Shown here piece by piece: positions 1 to 6,870 of a stretch of 10,428 nucleotides of DNA (positions within the stretch are counted from its first letter, which is position 1; the number at the start of each line of letters is the position of its first letter). Below the pieces are notes generated by a model that saw nothing but the letters and a program-made list of their open reading frames with translations, did not search any database and was not told the DNA's origin. Origin of the DNA: G021776435 sp046756245 (lineage in GTDB: Bacteria > Pseudomonadota > Alphaproteobacteria > Caulobacterales > Parvularculaceae); NCBI GenBank assembly GCA_046756245.1, contig JBHHVZ010000097.1, positions 1 to 10,428 on the forward strand, given 5' to 3'. Made by a program: the position numbers and the translations under genes.

Positions 1-248
1 CGGCGAAATCCACATGCAAGGATCGCTGGCCGCAAATATTGCCCGAAGCAGAACGCATACCGGACAAGCATCTGGTGACGCTGGAGCCGGGTATATCAGT
101 ACCGCAAACCACGATGATGAAGGATTCCGGCGTTCAGCTCATTGTGCCCGGCCATATCCGGGATAGCTATACTGACGAGCAGCGAGACTGGCTTTGGTCC
201 ATGCGGGATTTCATAAGGCTCGTGTCCGACCGGCAATCACAGCTTTGA
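1..248 (+). CDS. Type II restriction endonuclease, EcoRII-like, C-terminal fragment (5' end outside window)
   Basis: The frame is open from base 3, with no stop before the left edge, to the TGA at 246-248, so this is the last ~81 residues of a longer protein. The visible sequence carries STCKDRW near its start, then EAERIPDKHLVTLEPGIS, QTTMMKDSGVQLIVP and a terminal WLWSMRDFI. This pattern matches, from memory, the C-terminal catalytic domain of EcoRII-type endonucleases, which cut CC(A/T)GG-type sites; target specificity cannot be read from this piece. The earliest start-like codon inside the window (TTG at 39) is internal to the domain and is not a real start. A cognate cytosine methyltransferase would be expected just upstream, outside the window. 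GC is about 57% by hand count over 61-240, lower than the following gene, which fits horizontal acquisition. The family call is moderately secure; activity cannot be judged. Confidence 0.72.
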   Translation, partial: AKSTCKDRWPQILPEAERIPDKHLVTLEPGISVPQTTMMKDSGVQLIVPGHIRDSYTDEQRDWLWSMRDFIRLVSDRQSQL

Positions 249-396
249 GCGCGGTCGGGTTCGACCGGGCGCCGCCGGCCCTGCTTGACCCGGGTCGGGT
301 GGGCTTTTAGCGTCCGCTGCGTCCGCGCGGGGGCCGCCGATCAGGCATCTGACGTGCTGCCCGACTTACGGCGAAGCTGGAGAAAAAAGAGCGCCG
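249..396. other. Intergenic gap between restriction gene and DDAH-like gene
   Basis: This gap is 148 bases and GC-rich. It holds a short stem (GGTCG at 253-257 with CGACC at 262-266) and a GACCCGGGTC palindrome (287-296) followed by a run ending GGGCTTTT near 307. These could be a weak terminator for the restriction gene, but no convincing stem plus T tract is present. A purine-rich GGAGAAAAAAGAG (379-391) ahead of the ATG at 397 is the likely ribosome-binding region of the next gene. The GC rise from the preceding gene happens across this gap. No small gene is supported here. Confidence 0.4.
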
Positions 397-1197
397 ATGT
401 CCGCTGCGCATTCCGTTTATCGTTTCGACGCGGCGATCGTGCGCCGCCCGGCGCCGTCGGTCGCGAAGGGCTTGCGCGCGGCGGACCGCGGCGATCCGGA
501 GTTCGCGGCGCTTTCGGTCGAACACGACGCCTATGTCGTGGCGCTCGAAGCGGCGGGCGTCACGGTTACGCCGCTGCCGGCGCTCGACGGTTTTCCGGAT
601 TCGGTGTTCGTGGAGGATCCGGCGCTTGTGTTCCCTGAAGGCGCGATCCTGTTGCGGCCGGGCGCGCCGGGCCGCGCCGGCGAGGTTGCGGCGATCGCGC
701 CGGCCCTGCGCGACCGCTTCGATGTCGTGCTGACGCTGCCCGCGCCGGGGTTCGTCGAAGGCGGCGACGTTCTCGTGACGCCCGGCAAGGCGATGATCGG
801 GCTTTCTTCGCGCACCGACCGCGCCGGCGCCGAAGCGCTCTGCGCCTGCCTCGCCGAACTGGGACACAACGGCGAGATCGTCGAAACGCCGGCGGAGGTT
901 TTGCATTTCAAGACGGATTGTTCGTTGCTCGACGACGAAACGGTCCTGACGACCGTGCGGCTCGCGCGTTCCGGCGTTTTTCGCGGCATGAACGAGATTA
1001 TTGTTCCGCAAGGGGAAGACCCCGCCGCCAACGCATTGCGCATCAACGACACGGTGCTTATCGGCGCTGATTTTTCGCGAACCGCCGAGCTTCTCGACAA
1101 GCACGACTACAAAGTCGTCGGCGTTCCGACGACGGAGATCGGCAAGATCGACGCCGGGCTTTCCTGCATGTCGCTGCGATGGCGGCGAGCGGCTTGA
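397..1197 (+). CDS. Dimethylarginine dimethylaminohydrolase-like amidinohydrolase
   Basis: The 266-residue protein belongs to the amidinotransferase/guanidino-group modifying superfamily. Family members in this size range, such as DDAH, hydrolyse N-methylated arginines to citrulline plus methylamines; related members act on other guanidines. The hallmarks are visible: an FVEDPAL block (residues 71-77), an FVEGGDVL block with an acidic residue at 121, a catalytic-type histidine in HFKTDCSLL (His170), and the nucleophilic cysteine in DAGLSCMSLRW (Cys257) just before the C-terminus. The length is typical of bacterial DDAH, and the fold appears complete. The ATG is preceded by a purine-rich GGAGAAAAAAGAG stretch. 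It is the first of three closely packed genes with a permease and a Rieske oxygenase, suggesting uptake and breakdown of an arginine derivative. Substrate choice between dimethylarginine, arginine and other guanidines cannot be settled from sequence alone. Confidence 0.85.
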   Translation: MSAAHSVYRFDAAIVRRPAPSVAKGLRAADRGDPEFAALSVEHDAYVVALEAAGVTVTPLPALDGFPDSVFVEDPALVFPEGAILLRPGAPGRAGEVAAIAPALRDRFDVVLTLPAPGFVEGGDVLVTPGKAMIGLSSRTDRAGAEALCACLAELGHNGEIVETPAEVLHFKTDCSLLDDETVLTTVRLARSGVFRGMNEIIVPQGEDPAANALRINDTVLIGADFSRTAELLDKHDYKVVGVPTTEIGKIDAGLSCMSLRWRRAA

Positions 1198-1228
1198 CCG
1201 GCGCCGCCAAGGCGGCGAGACTGATTTG

Positions 1229-2560
1229 GTGAATCAGTCCCCTGATCAAACCGCGAGCGAAGGCGAACGCAAGATCGGTTTCTGGAAATGCTGGTCGATC
1301 AGCGTCGGCGTGATGATCGGATCGGGCGTCTTCATGCTGCCGGCGGTGCTGGCGCCTTATGGATCGATCAGCTTTCTCGGCTGGCTCCTGACGAGCCTGG
1401 GCGCCATCGTCATCGCGCTGACGCTCGGCCGTCTGGCGAGCAGAACCGACAAGAGCGGCGGCTTTTACGTCTACGCCGGCGAGGCTTTCGGCCCGCTTGT
1501 CGGGTTCATTGTCGGGTGGAGCTACTGGCTGTCGATACTGTTTGCGGTGCCGGCGATTGCGGTTGCATTTTCCGGCTACGCCGGCTCGGTCGTCCCGGCG
1601 TTCGGCGCCGGTCCTGCGGTTCAGGCGTCTGTCGCGGCCGGGCTTATAGTCTTTCTCACCGGCGTCAATATGCGGGGCTTGGGGGCGGCGGCGCTGGCGC
1701 AGCTTGTCATGACGCTTTTGAAGATCGTTCCGCTTGTGGTGATCGTCGCGCTCGCCCTGTTTGCGGGCGATCCGAAGAACATTCCGCCCTTCAACCCGCA
1801 ATCGACGCCGCCGATGGAAGCGCTCGCTGCAACGGCGCTTCTCACCATGTGGGCGTTTATCGGCATTGAGGCCGGCGTCGTTCCCGCCGGCGATGTCGTC
1901 GACGCGAAGCGCACCGTGCCGCGCGCAATCGTCACGGCGACGCTCTCGGTTGCGGCGCTTTATATCGCATCAACGGCGGCGGTGATGATGCTCGTACCGG
2001 TCGAAACGCTCCGAGTATCGGAAGCGCCATTCGCGGACGCCGCGGCGAAACTCGGCGCCTTTGGCGGGCCGATGATCGCCATCGGCGCGCTTATTTCCAC
2101 GGCGGGCTCGGCGAACGGGAATATTCTGTTGAGCGGGCAAATGCCGGCGGCGGCGGCGCGGGATGGAACGGCCCCTGCTGTCTTCGCGCGCGTCAATAAG
2201 GGTCATGCGCCGACGGCGGCGCTACTGCTTTCCTCGTTGATCGCGATCGTGCTTATCGCGCTCAATTACAGCGGCGGGCTCGTGAAAGCCTTCACCTTTC
2301 TGATCTCCATGTCGACGCTTGCGACGCTGTTGCCTTACGGCGTCTCCGCGCTCGCCGAATTGCGCCATTCTTTGCGGTCAGGACGCGGCTGGTCGATGCT
2401 GGCGATCATCGCGCTTGTCTACGCCGTGATCGCCATCGCCGGAGCGGGAATGTCTTCGCTCTTGTGGGGCGCGGTCTTGCTCGCCGCCGGCCTGCCGGTG
2501 TTTTATGGAACGAAATTCATTCGCTCCCGGAGAGGCGATGGTGGCGGAGACGCAAGCTGA
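1229..2560 (+). CDS. AdiC-like amino acid/polyamine permease (APC superfamily)
   Basis: A polytopic membrane protein of 443 residues with about twelve hydrophobic segments. The first carries the APC substrate-backbone motif GVMIGSGVFMLP. Later blocks (MWAFIGIEAGVVPAGDVVDAKRTVP, then VETLRVSEAPFADAA, then AVFARVNKGHAP) resemble the arginine/agmatine antiporter AdiC as I remember it. Trp208 and Glu214 match AdiC positions used in substrate contact and gating. The substrate-stacking Trp293 of AdiC is replaced by Asn298 here (GSANGNILLSGQ), so the substrate probably differs. The frame is open from 1001, but the conserved protein begins about residue 12 after GTG 1229, so I chose GTG 1229. TTG 1226 is an equal alternative, and AAGGCGGCGAG upstream can serve either. 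The 3' end overlaps the oxygenase start by 23 bases, implying coupling. It likely imports or exchanges a basic amino acid or its methylated derivative for the neighbouring enzymes. Confidence 0.85.
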   Translation: MNQSPDQTASEGERKIGFWKCWSISVGVMIGSGVFMLPAVLAPYGSISFLGWLLTSLGAIVIALTLGRLASRTDKSGGFYVYAGEAFGPLVGFIVGWSYWLSILFAVPAIAVAFSGYAGSVVPAFGAGPAVQASVAAGLIVFLTGVNMRGLGAAALAQLVMTLLKIVPLVVIVALALFAGDPKNIPPFNPQSTPPMEALAATALLTMWAFIGIEAGVVPAGDVVDAKRTVPRAIVTATLSVAALYIASTAAVMMLVPVETLRVSEAPFADAAAKLGAFGGPMIAIGALISTAGSANGNILLSGQMPAAAARDGTAPAVFARVNKGHAPTAALLLSSLIAIVLIALNYSGGLVKAFTFLISMSTLATLLPYGVSALAELRHSLRSGRGWSMLAIIALVYAVIAIAGAGMSSLLWGAVLLAAGLPVFYGTKFIRSRRGDGGGDAS

Positions 2561-3686
2561 CATCGAAACCGGCCTGCCGGCCTGGACCTATACGGACCCC
2601 GAATTCTTCGCGCTCGAGCGCGACAGAATTTTCGCTCCGAGCTGGCAGCTTGTCTGTCATCAAAGCGACATCGCCGAACGCGGACAGTACGCGACGCTGA
2701 ATTTACTGGGCGCGCTGGCGTTCGTCGTCCGCGGCGACGACGGCGCGGTTCGCGCCTTCAAGAATGTTTGCCGTCATCGCGCCGCGCGGCTGCTCGATGA
2801 ACCCTTCGGCCGCTGCAAGTCGCGCATCGTCTGCCCCTATCACGCCTGGTCTTACGATCTTCAGGGAAGGCTGATCGGCGTTCCGGAGCGCGCCGGTTAT
2901 GAACCGCTCGACATGACGGCGCTAAATCTCAGGCCGCTGGCGTTCGGCGAAGCGGGCGGATTTATCTTTGTGCGGTTCGGCGATGTGGGGCCGTCCTTTG
3001 AAGACTACGCAACGTCGTTCCGGGCCGAGCTTGATCTTTACAAAACCGCCGACATGCGCGCGCTGGGTCGCATCACCCTGCGCGAGCGCGCCGTCAATTG
3101 GAAAGTCGCGACGGACAATTACGTCGACGCGCTGCATCTGCCGGTCGCGCATGACGGTCTCAACAGTCTTGTCGGCGAAAGTTATAGACTGCATGTGGAC
3201 GGCGACGCGCACCGCATCACGTCCACGATCGAAAACCTGCCAGCGACATCGCTTTCCGTGCGCGCCTATCGGAAATTCCTTCCCGATGCGGAGCGCCTGC
3301 CGGAAGAACGCCGCCGCGCGTGGGTCTATCTCAAGCTCTGGCCGAATCTCGCCTTCGATATTTATCCCGATCAGATCGATTTCATGCAGTTCATCCCGCT
3401 GTCGCCATCTCGAACCCTATTGCGGGAGATTTCCTACGCGCTGCCGGACAGCCGCCGTGAGATGCAGGCCGCGCGCTATCTCAACTGGCGCATCAACCGC
3501 ATCGTCAATCTCGAAGACAAGGATCTGATCGAGCGCGTACAGGCCGGACTCGAAACCGGCGACTACGAACCGGGGCCGCTGTCGCGCAATGAAATCTGCC
3601 TGCGCGACTTCGCCGATCGAATGCGGCGTGAATTGCCGGTTTGCCGCCAGAAAAAGCGGCCAGCCAAGCTCGGCGCGCCTTCTTGA
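2538..3686 (+). CDS. Rieske non-heme iron oxygenase, alpha subunit (choline monooxygenase/GbcA-like)
   Basis: A 382-residue ring-hydroxylating-type oxygenase alpha subunit. The N-terminal Rieske [2Fe-2S] ligands are CRH (Cys78, His80) and CPYH (Cys99, His102). The mononuclear iron site is DALHLPVAH (Asp197, His200, His205), with the third ligand probably the Asp at 327 in NLEDKDLIERVQAGL. The ED..L.E.VQ.GL and GPLSRNE blocks near the C-terminus suggest the branch that includes choline monooxygenase, glycine betaine demethylase and carnitine oxygenase, which oxidise quaternary or N-methyl amines, rather than aromatic-ring dioxygenases. I chose ATG 2538 because GGAGAGG lies just upstream; ATG 2505 is in frame but lies deeper in the permease gene. 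No reductase or ferredoxin partner is visible, so electrons must come from a protein encoded elsewhere. The link to an arginine-derivative pathway is inferred from its DDAH and permease neighbours. Confidence 0.87.
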   Translation: MVAETQADIETGLPAWTYTDPEFFALERDRIFAPSWQLVCHQSDIAERGQYATLNLLGALAFVVRGDDGAVRAFKNVCRHRAARLLDEPFGRCKSRIVCPYHAWSYDLQGRLIGVPERAGYEPLDMTALNLRPLAFGEAGGFIFVRFGDVGPSFEDYATSFRAELDLYKTADMRALGRITLRERAVNWKVATDNYVDALHLPVAHDGLNSLVGESYRLHVDGDAHRITSTIENLPATSLSVRAYRKFLPDAERLPEERRRAWVYLKLWPNLAFDIYPDQIDFMQFIPLSPSRTLLREISYALPDSRREMQAARYLNWRINRIVNLEDKDLIERVQAGLETGDYEPGPLSRNEICLRDFADRMRRELPVCRQKKRPAKLGAPS

Positions 3687-3738
3687 CCGCACCGGGAACC
3701 GCGCCTAGCGTCCGCCGCGCCAACGCAAAGCCGGGACC

Positions 3739-4689
3739 ATGACCGACAAGAAAAGCCGGAAGAAAAACCAGACGTTTCAGAACCTCATCCTGACGCTTCA
3801 GGAGTACTGGGCCGGGCGGGGCTGCGTCATACTGCAGCCTTATGACATGGAAATGGGGGCGGGGACTTTTCACCCGGCGACGACGCTGCGCGCGCTCGGC
3901 CCGAAGCCATGGCGGGCGGCTTACGTTCAGCCCTGCCGGCGGCCGACCGACGGGCGCTACGGCGCCAACCCGAACCGGTTCCAACACTATTATCAGTTCC
4001 AGGTCGTTTTAAAGCCGAGCCCCGAAGACATTCAGGCGCTTTATCTCGGCTCATTGGAAGCCATCGGCGTCGACCGGCGACTTCATGACATCCGTTTCGT
4101 CGAGGACGACTGGGAAAGCCCGACGCTCGGCGCCTGGGGGCTCGGCTGGGAGGTCTGGTGCGACGGCATGGAGGTGACGCAGTTCACTTACTTTCAACAG
4201 GTTGGCGGGTTCGACTGCAAGCCGGTGACCGGCGAGCTTACTTACGGGCTCGAACGGCTGGCGATGTATGTGCAGGGCGTCGATAACGGCTTCGATCTCG
4301 TCTATGGCGGCGAGAAACCGGACGGCTCGCCCTACACCTATGGCGACGTCTTTCATCAGCAGGAAGTCGAGTTTTCCGCCTACAATTTCGAACTGGCGAA
4401 CACCGACGTACTCTTCGATCAATTCAAAGAGGCTGAAGCGGCCTGCGCGGCCATCATCGAAGCCGGCGAAGCGGCGGGCGAATCATATGCGCTTCCGGCT
4501 TACGACCAGTGCATCAAGGCTTCGCATCTCTTCAATCTGCTCGATGCGCGCGGCGTGATTTCAGTGGCCGAGCGCCAGTCCTATATCCTGCGCATCAGGA
4601 CGCTTGCGAAGGCTTGTTGCGAGGCGTGGCTCAAAAGTCCGCAAGGGCGCAGCGAAGGCGCCGGAGTCGTCGATTACGGAGACGCTTGA
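3739..4689 (+). CDS. glyQ: Glycine--tRNA ligase alpha subunit
   Basis: The alpha subunit of the bacterial heterotetrameric (alpha2beta2) glycyl-tRNA synthetase charges tRNA-Gly in the cytoplasm; it carries the class II catalytic core, while the beta subunit handles tRNA. The 316-residue product is full length for the family and has near-invariant blocks: FQNLILTLQEYWAGRGC, ILQPYDMEMGAGTFHPATTLR, the arginine-rich YVQPCRRPTDGRYGANPNR, QHYYQFQVVLKPSP, DDWESPTLGAWGLGWEVWCDGMEVTQFTYFQQ and GELTYGLERLAMY. The ATG follows a weak CGGGA element; a basic, non-conserved N-terminus (residues 1-10) precedes the core. The stop TGA shares its A with the ATG of the next gene. The partner glyS lies about 4.1 kb downstream instead of adjacent, so the two subunits are probably not co-transcribed. 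Confidence 0.98.
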   Translation: MTDKKSRKKNQTFQNLILTLQEYWAGRGCVILQPYDMEMGAGTFHPATTLRALGPKPWRAAYVQPCRRPTDGRYGANPNRFQHYYQFQVVLKPSPEDIQALYLGSLEAIGVDRRLHDIRFVEDDWESPTLGAWGLGWEVWCDGMEVTQFTYFQQVGGFDCKPVTGELTYGLERLAMYVQGVDNGFDLVYGGEKPDGSPYTYGDVFHQQEVEFSAYNFELANTDVLFDQFKEAEAACAAIIEAGEAAGESYALPAYDQCIKASHLFNLLDARGVISVAERQSYILRIRTLAKACCEAWLKSPQGRSEGAGVVDYGDA

Positions 4690-5162
4690 TGAAAAAAGTT
4701 TCGCTTCCCCTCAATGGCGGATGCCATTGCGGCGCCCTGCGTTTTGAAATCAGCGCGGCGCCGCTGACGGTCTATTGCTGCCATTGCACGAACTGCCAGA
4801 AGATAACCACAAGCGCCTTCGCCATTTCGATGATCATTCCTGAAGCCGCCTTCGTCTTTACGAAGGGCGAGGCGAAACGGATCGAATGGGCTGCGGATTC
4901 CGGCGCCGAGCGCTATGGCTGGTTCTGCGGCGAATGCGGCGGCCGAATCGCACACGGACAAACGCCGTCCAACGGTTTCCTGAGTTTGCGCGCCGGTACG
5001 CTCGACAATTCGCGCTGGCTGAAACCGGTCGGCCACATCTGGACGAAAAGCGCGCAAAGCTGGATGAAATTCGCCGAGGACGATCTGATTTGCGAAACCC
5101 AGCCGACGGATTACGGCCCCTATGCCGCGCGGTTTCGGGCGTTCGGGCTTTTCGACGCCTGA
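4689..5162 (+). CDS. GFA/CENP-V family zinc-binding protein
   Basis: A 157-residue member of the family named for glutathione-dependent formaldehyde-activating enzyme (Gfa); most family members have no proven activity. Zinc-ligand cysteines are placed as expected: GGCHCGALRFE (Cys12, Cys14), CCHCTNCQK (Cys30, Cys31, Cys33, Cys36) and CGECGGRI (Cys80, Cys83). GTLDNSRWLKPVGHIWTKSAQSW near residues 107-129 is also typical, and the length is typical of a single-domain protein. The ATG at 4689 overlaps the glyQ stop as ATGA, so translation is probably coupled. The frame extends upstream to 4509 inside glyQ, but that part is an overlap artefact because the family homology begins right at residue ~5. 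A hairpin with a T tract follows after about 10 bases and probably ends the glyQ transcript. I would not claim formaldehyde metabolism as its function. Confidence 0.9.
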   Translation: MKKVSLPLNGGCHCGALRFEISAAPLTVYCCHCTNCQKITTSAFAISMIIPEAAFVFTKGEAKRIEWAADSGAERYGWFCGECGGRIAHGQTPSNGFLSLRAGTLDNSRWLKPVGHIWTKSAQSWMKFAEDDLICETQPTDYGPYAARFRAFGLFDA

Positions 5163-5172
5163 GTCCGGCCGG

Positions 5173-5228
5173 CCTAGAGCATGTTCTCCGAAATGCGAGT
5201 CGGAGAACATGCTCTAGGTTTTTGTTTT
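5173..5228 (+). terminator. Repeat-derived hairpin with T tract after glyQ/GFA
   Basis: Perfect 19-base arms, CCTAGAGCATGTTCTCCGA (5173-5191) and its reverse complement (5200-5218), enclose an 8-base loop and are followed directly by TTTTTGTTTT (5219-5228). This has the form of an intrinsic terminator for the glyQ-GFA transcript. The AGAGCATGTTCTCCGA arm is also typical of palindromic repeats in alphaproteobacterial intergenic regions, so a mobile repeat appears to have become, or to double as, the terminator. Confidence 0.72.
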
Positions 5229-5280
5229 GTCGCGCATTATATCCGAAAACCGGTTCCCACTTTTCGGAATGCGCTCTAGG
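5173..5280. repeat. Composite palindromic intergenic repeat bounded by CCTAGAGC / GCTCTAGG
   Basis: The interval between the GFA gene and the next gene is almost filled by a two-part element. The first part is the 19-base-arm hairpin at 5173-5218. The second part (5232-5274) is another hairpin: GCGCATT (5232-5238) pairs with AATGCGC (5268-5274), and CCGAAAA (5243-5249) pairs with TTTTCGG (5261-5267), with ATAT unpaired on the left side and CCGGTTCCCAC in the loop. The GCTCTAGG end occurs at both 5211-5218 and 5273-5280, and the left end CCTAGAGC is its reverse complement. The element therefore looks like nested or tandem modules of one repeat family. The CCGAAAA-CCGGTT-CCCACTTTTCGG core is one I recognise from rhizobial and related genomes. 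The copy number in this genome is unknown. Confidence 0.75.
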
Positions 5281-5345
5281 CTTTCCTTGCGCCGACCTTC
5301 CAAATGCGGGTAATTTTCTCAAACAGACCTGAAGGGGAGGAGAAA

Positions 5346-5756
5346 ATGCCCAAACTGTTCGGTCTTAACATACTAGGCGTTTTGATTGCGGCGATCGCGT
5401 TCTATCTGGTCGGGTATTTGTGGTACGGGGTGGTGTTCGCCGAGACTTGGATGAACGCCGCCGGCCTAAGCGAGGCGGATTTCGAAGGCGAGAGCCCGAT
5501 CTGGATGATCGGCGGTTTCGTGATCACCGTCTTTCAGGTGGTCGGCCTCGGACTTGTAATGAAGTGGAAAGGCGCCGCGACCCTCGGCGAGGCGGTTCAG
5601 ACGGCGCTTATACTCTGGGTCGTTTTTGCGCTGCCGTTCTCCCATTATGCTTATCTCTACACGCCGGCGCATGACTCGACGATGCTGATGATCGACGCGT
5701 CGCATCTGCTGGTCGGCTGGGTCGTTTCGGCCGCCATCCTGTCGATGGTGAAATAG
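5346..5756 (+). CDS. DUF1761-type small integral membrane protein
   Basis: A 136-residue hydrophobic protein with about four membrane segments: residues ~7-28 (NILGVLIAAIAFYLVGYLWYG), ~55-75 (WMIGGFVITVFQVVGLGLVM), ~85-105 (TALILWVVFALPFSHYAYLY) and ~115-135 (ASHLLVGWVVSAAILSMV). The pattern of a GYLWYG-type first helix, a WM-containing loop and a final DASHLLVGW helix fits the DUF1761 family as I remember it; no biochemical role is known. I chose ATG 5346 because AAGGGGAGGAG lies immediately upstream, an excellent ribosome-binding site. The frame extends to 5304, but that extension is polar and precedes the binding site. The gene is flanked by terminators on both sides, so it is probably a single-gene unit with its promoter in 5281-5331. 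No clear -35/-10 pair stood out there. Confidence 0.75.
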   Translation: MPKLFGLNILGVLIAAIAFYLVGYLWYGVVFAETWMNAAGLSEADFEGESPIWMIGGFVITVFQVVGLGLVMKWKGAATLGEAVQTALILWVVFALPFSHYAYLYTPAHDSTMLMIDASHLLVGWVVSAAILSMVK

Positions 5757-5779
5757 CCGCAGGAATGGTGCATGATTGA

Positions 5780-5809
5780 ACGGGGCGGCATCCGCGCCGC
5801 CCCGTTTTT
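5780..5809 (+). terminator. Intrinsic terminator after the DUF1761-type gene
   Basis: ACGGGGCGGC (5780-5789) pairs perfectly with GCCGCCCCGT (5796-5805) around the loop ATCCGC, followed by TTTTT (5805-5809). The strong G/C stem and T run make this a textbook Rho-independent terminator, 24 bases after the stop codon. It isolates the small membrane-protein gene from the acetamidase gene downstream. Confidence 0.9.
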
Positions 5810-5839
5810 ATTTCAAAACCTCATGACGGGAGGCGGTTC

Positions 5840-6844
5840 ATGAGATCGATCATTCTCATTGCTGCGTTATTGGCCGTGATTGGATGCGATGGCAGCGGGC
5901 GGTCGGATGAAGCGGCTGATAACATGGGTATTGAGCCCGGTTTCACTCTTTCGGCTGATCAAACCCACAACAAGTTCAGCCGCGCCATTGCGCCCGTGCT
6001 GAATGTTCCTTCGGGCGCGGTGATCGAAGCCTACACGCATGAAGCGACCGGCGGACAGCTTGCTCTGGGCTCGATGACAGACGATCTCGCCGCCCTTGAT
6101 TTCGATCGAGTACATGCGCTGACCGGGCCTGTTTTTGTGGATGGGGCCCAGCCCGGCGACGTGCTGGCGGTTACGCTGCTTGAACTGGAACCAGATGATT
6201 GGGCGTGGACCGCCGCCATGCCGAATTTCGGATTTCTTGTCGGCGAGGAAACGACGCTCGATCTCAAGACCTATGCGTTGGACAAGAATAACAATGTTGC
6301 TGAGTTCAGCAAAGGAATTCGCGTTCCCTTAAAACCGTTTCCGGGCGTCATGGGCGTGGCGCCGGATACGGATGAAATGCTTTCGACGATCCCGCCGCGC
6401 GCCAATGGCGGCAATATGGACGACCCGCATATGACGGCGGGAACGACCGTCTACTTCCCGGTATTCGTCGAAGGCGCGCTTTTCTCGATTGGCGACACCC
6501 ATGCGGTGCAGGGCATGGGCGAAGTGGGCGGCAGCGCTGCCGAAACGCCCATGCGGATCGTCTATCGCATCGAAGTCATCAAAGATGGGCGCTACATTCC
6601 CGAGCCGCAATACGAGACGGACGACTATTACGCGACGACGGGTTTCGCCGAAACCCTGGACGAGGCGGCGAAAAAGGCGACGCGATTTATGCTCGATTAT
6701 ATCGTCGCAGAATATGGACTGGCGCGGTCGGACGCTTATATGCTTTGCTCGCTCGCCTGCGATCTGAAGATTGCGGAAGTCGTCGATGAGCCGCATATGC
6801 TTGTGGCGATGCATTTGCGCAAGGACGTTTTTGTCGAGCGTTGA
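5840..6844 (+). CDS. Acetamidase/formamidase family protein with lipoprotein signal
   Basis: A 334-residue FmdA/AmdA-family protein; characterised members hydrolyse formamide or acetamide to ammonia and the acid. Family blocks are present: HNKFSRAIAPVLNVPSGAVIEAYTHEATGGQL (residues ~35-65), GDVLAVTLLELEP, RVPLKPFPGVMGVAP, RANGGNMD and the metal-site-like IGDTHAVQGMGEVGG (Gly218 to ~232). The usual QGDGE reads QGMGE here. Unlike the usual cytosolic members, the N-terminus is MRS followed by a hydrophobic stretch ending VIGC (Cys16), a plausible lipobox. The mature protein would then be membrane-anchored in the periplasm. The start ATG 5840 has GGGAGGCGG just upstream, and the signal begins right after it. 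It follows a strong terminator and is followed at once by mtgA. Family assignment is firm; substrate and lipidation are inferred. Confidence 0.88.
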   Translation: MRSIILIAALLAVIGCDGSGRSDEAADNMGIEPGFTLSADQTHNKFSRAIAPVLNVPSGAVIEAYTHEATGGQLALGSMTDDLAALDFDRVHALTGPVFVDGAQPGDVLAVTLLELEPDDWAWTAAMPNFGFLVGEETTLDLKTYALDKNNNVAEFSKGIRVPLKPFPGVMGVAPDTDEMLSTIPPRANGGNMDDPHMTAGTTVYFPVFVEGALFSIGDTHAVQGMGEVGGSAAETPMRIVYRIEVIKDGRYIPEPQYETDDYYATTGFAETLDEAAKKATRFMLDYIVAEYGLARSDAYMLCSLACDLKIAEVVDEPHMLVAMHLRKDVFVER

Positions 6845-6870
6845 AGCAGTCGCGCTCGGTGAAGGACTTT

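Noticed and set aside
253..310. Intrinsic terminator after the restriction gene
   Set aside because: Only short stems and a four-base T run are visible, too weak to call a terminator.
307..1104. Minus-strand open frame (265 codons) opposite the DDAH-like gene
   Set aside because: It is an Arg-rich, low-complexity translation with no family motifs, opposite a gene with all its catalytic motifs.
1001..1228. Upstream extension of the permease reading frame into the DDAH-like gene
   Set aside because: The extension is Arg/Ser/Thr-rich shadow sequence of the DDAH-like gene; the permease homology begins just after GTG 1229.
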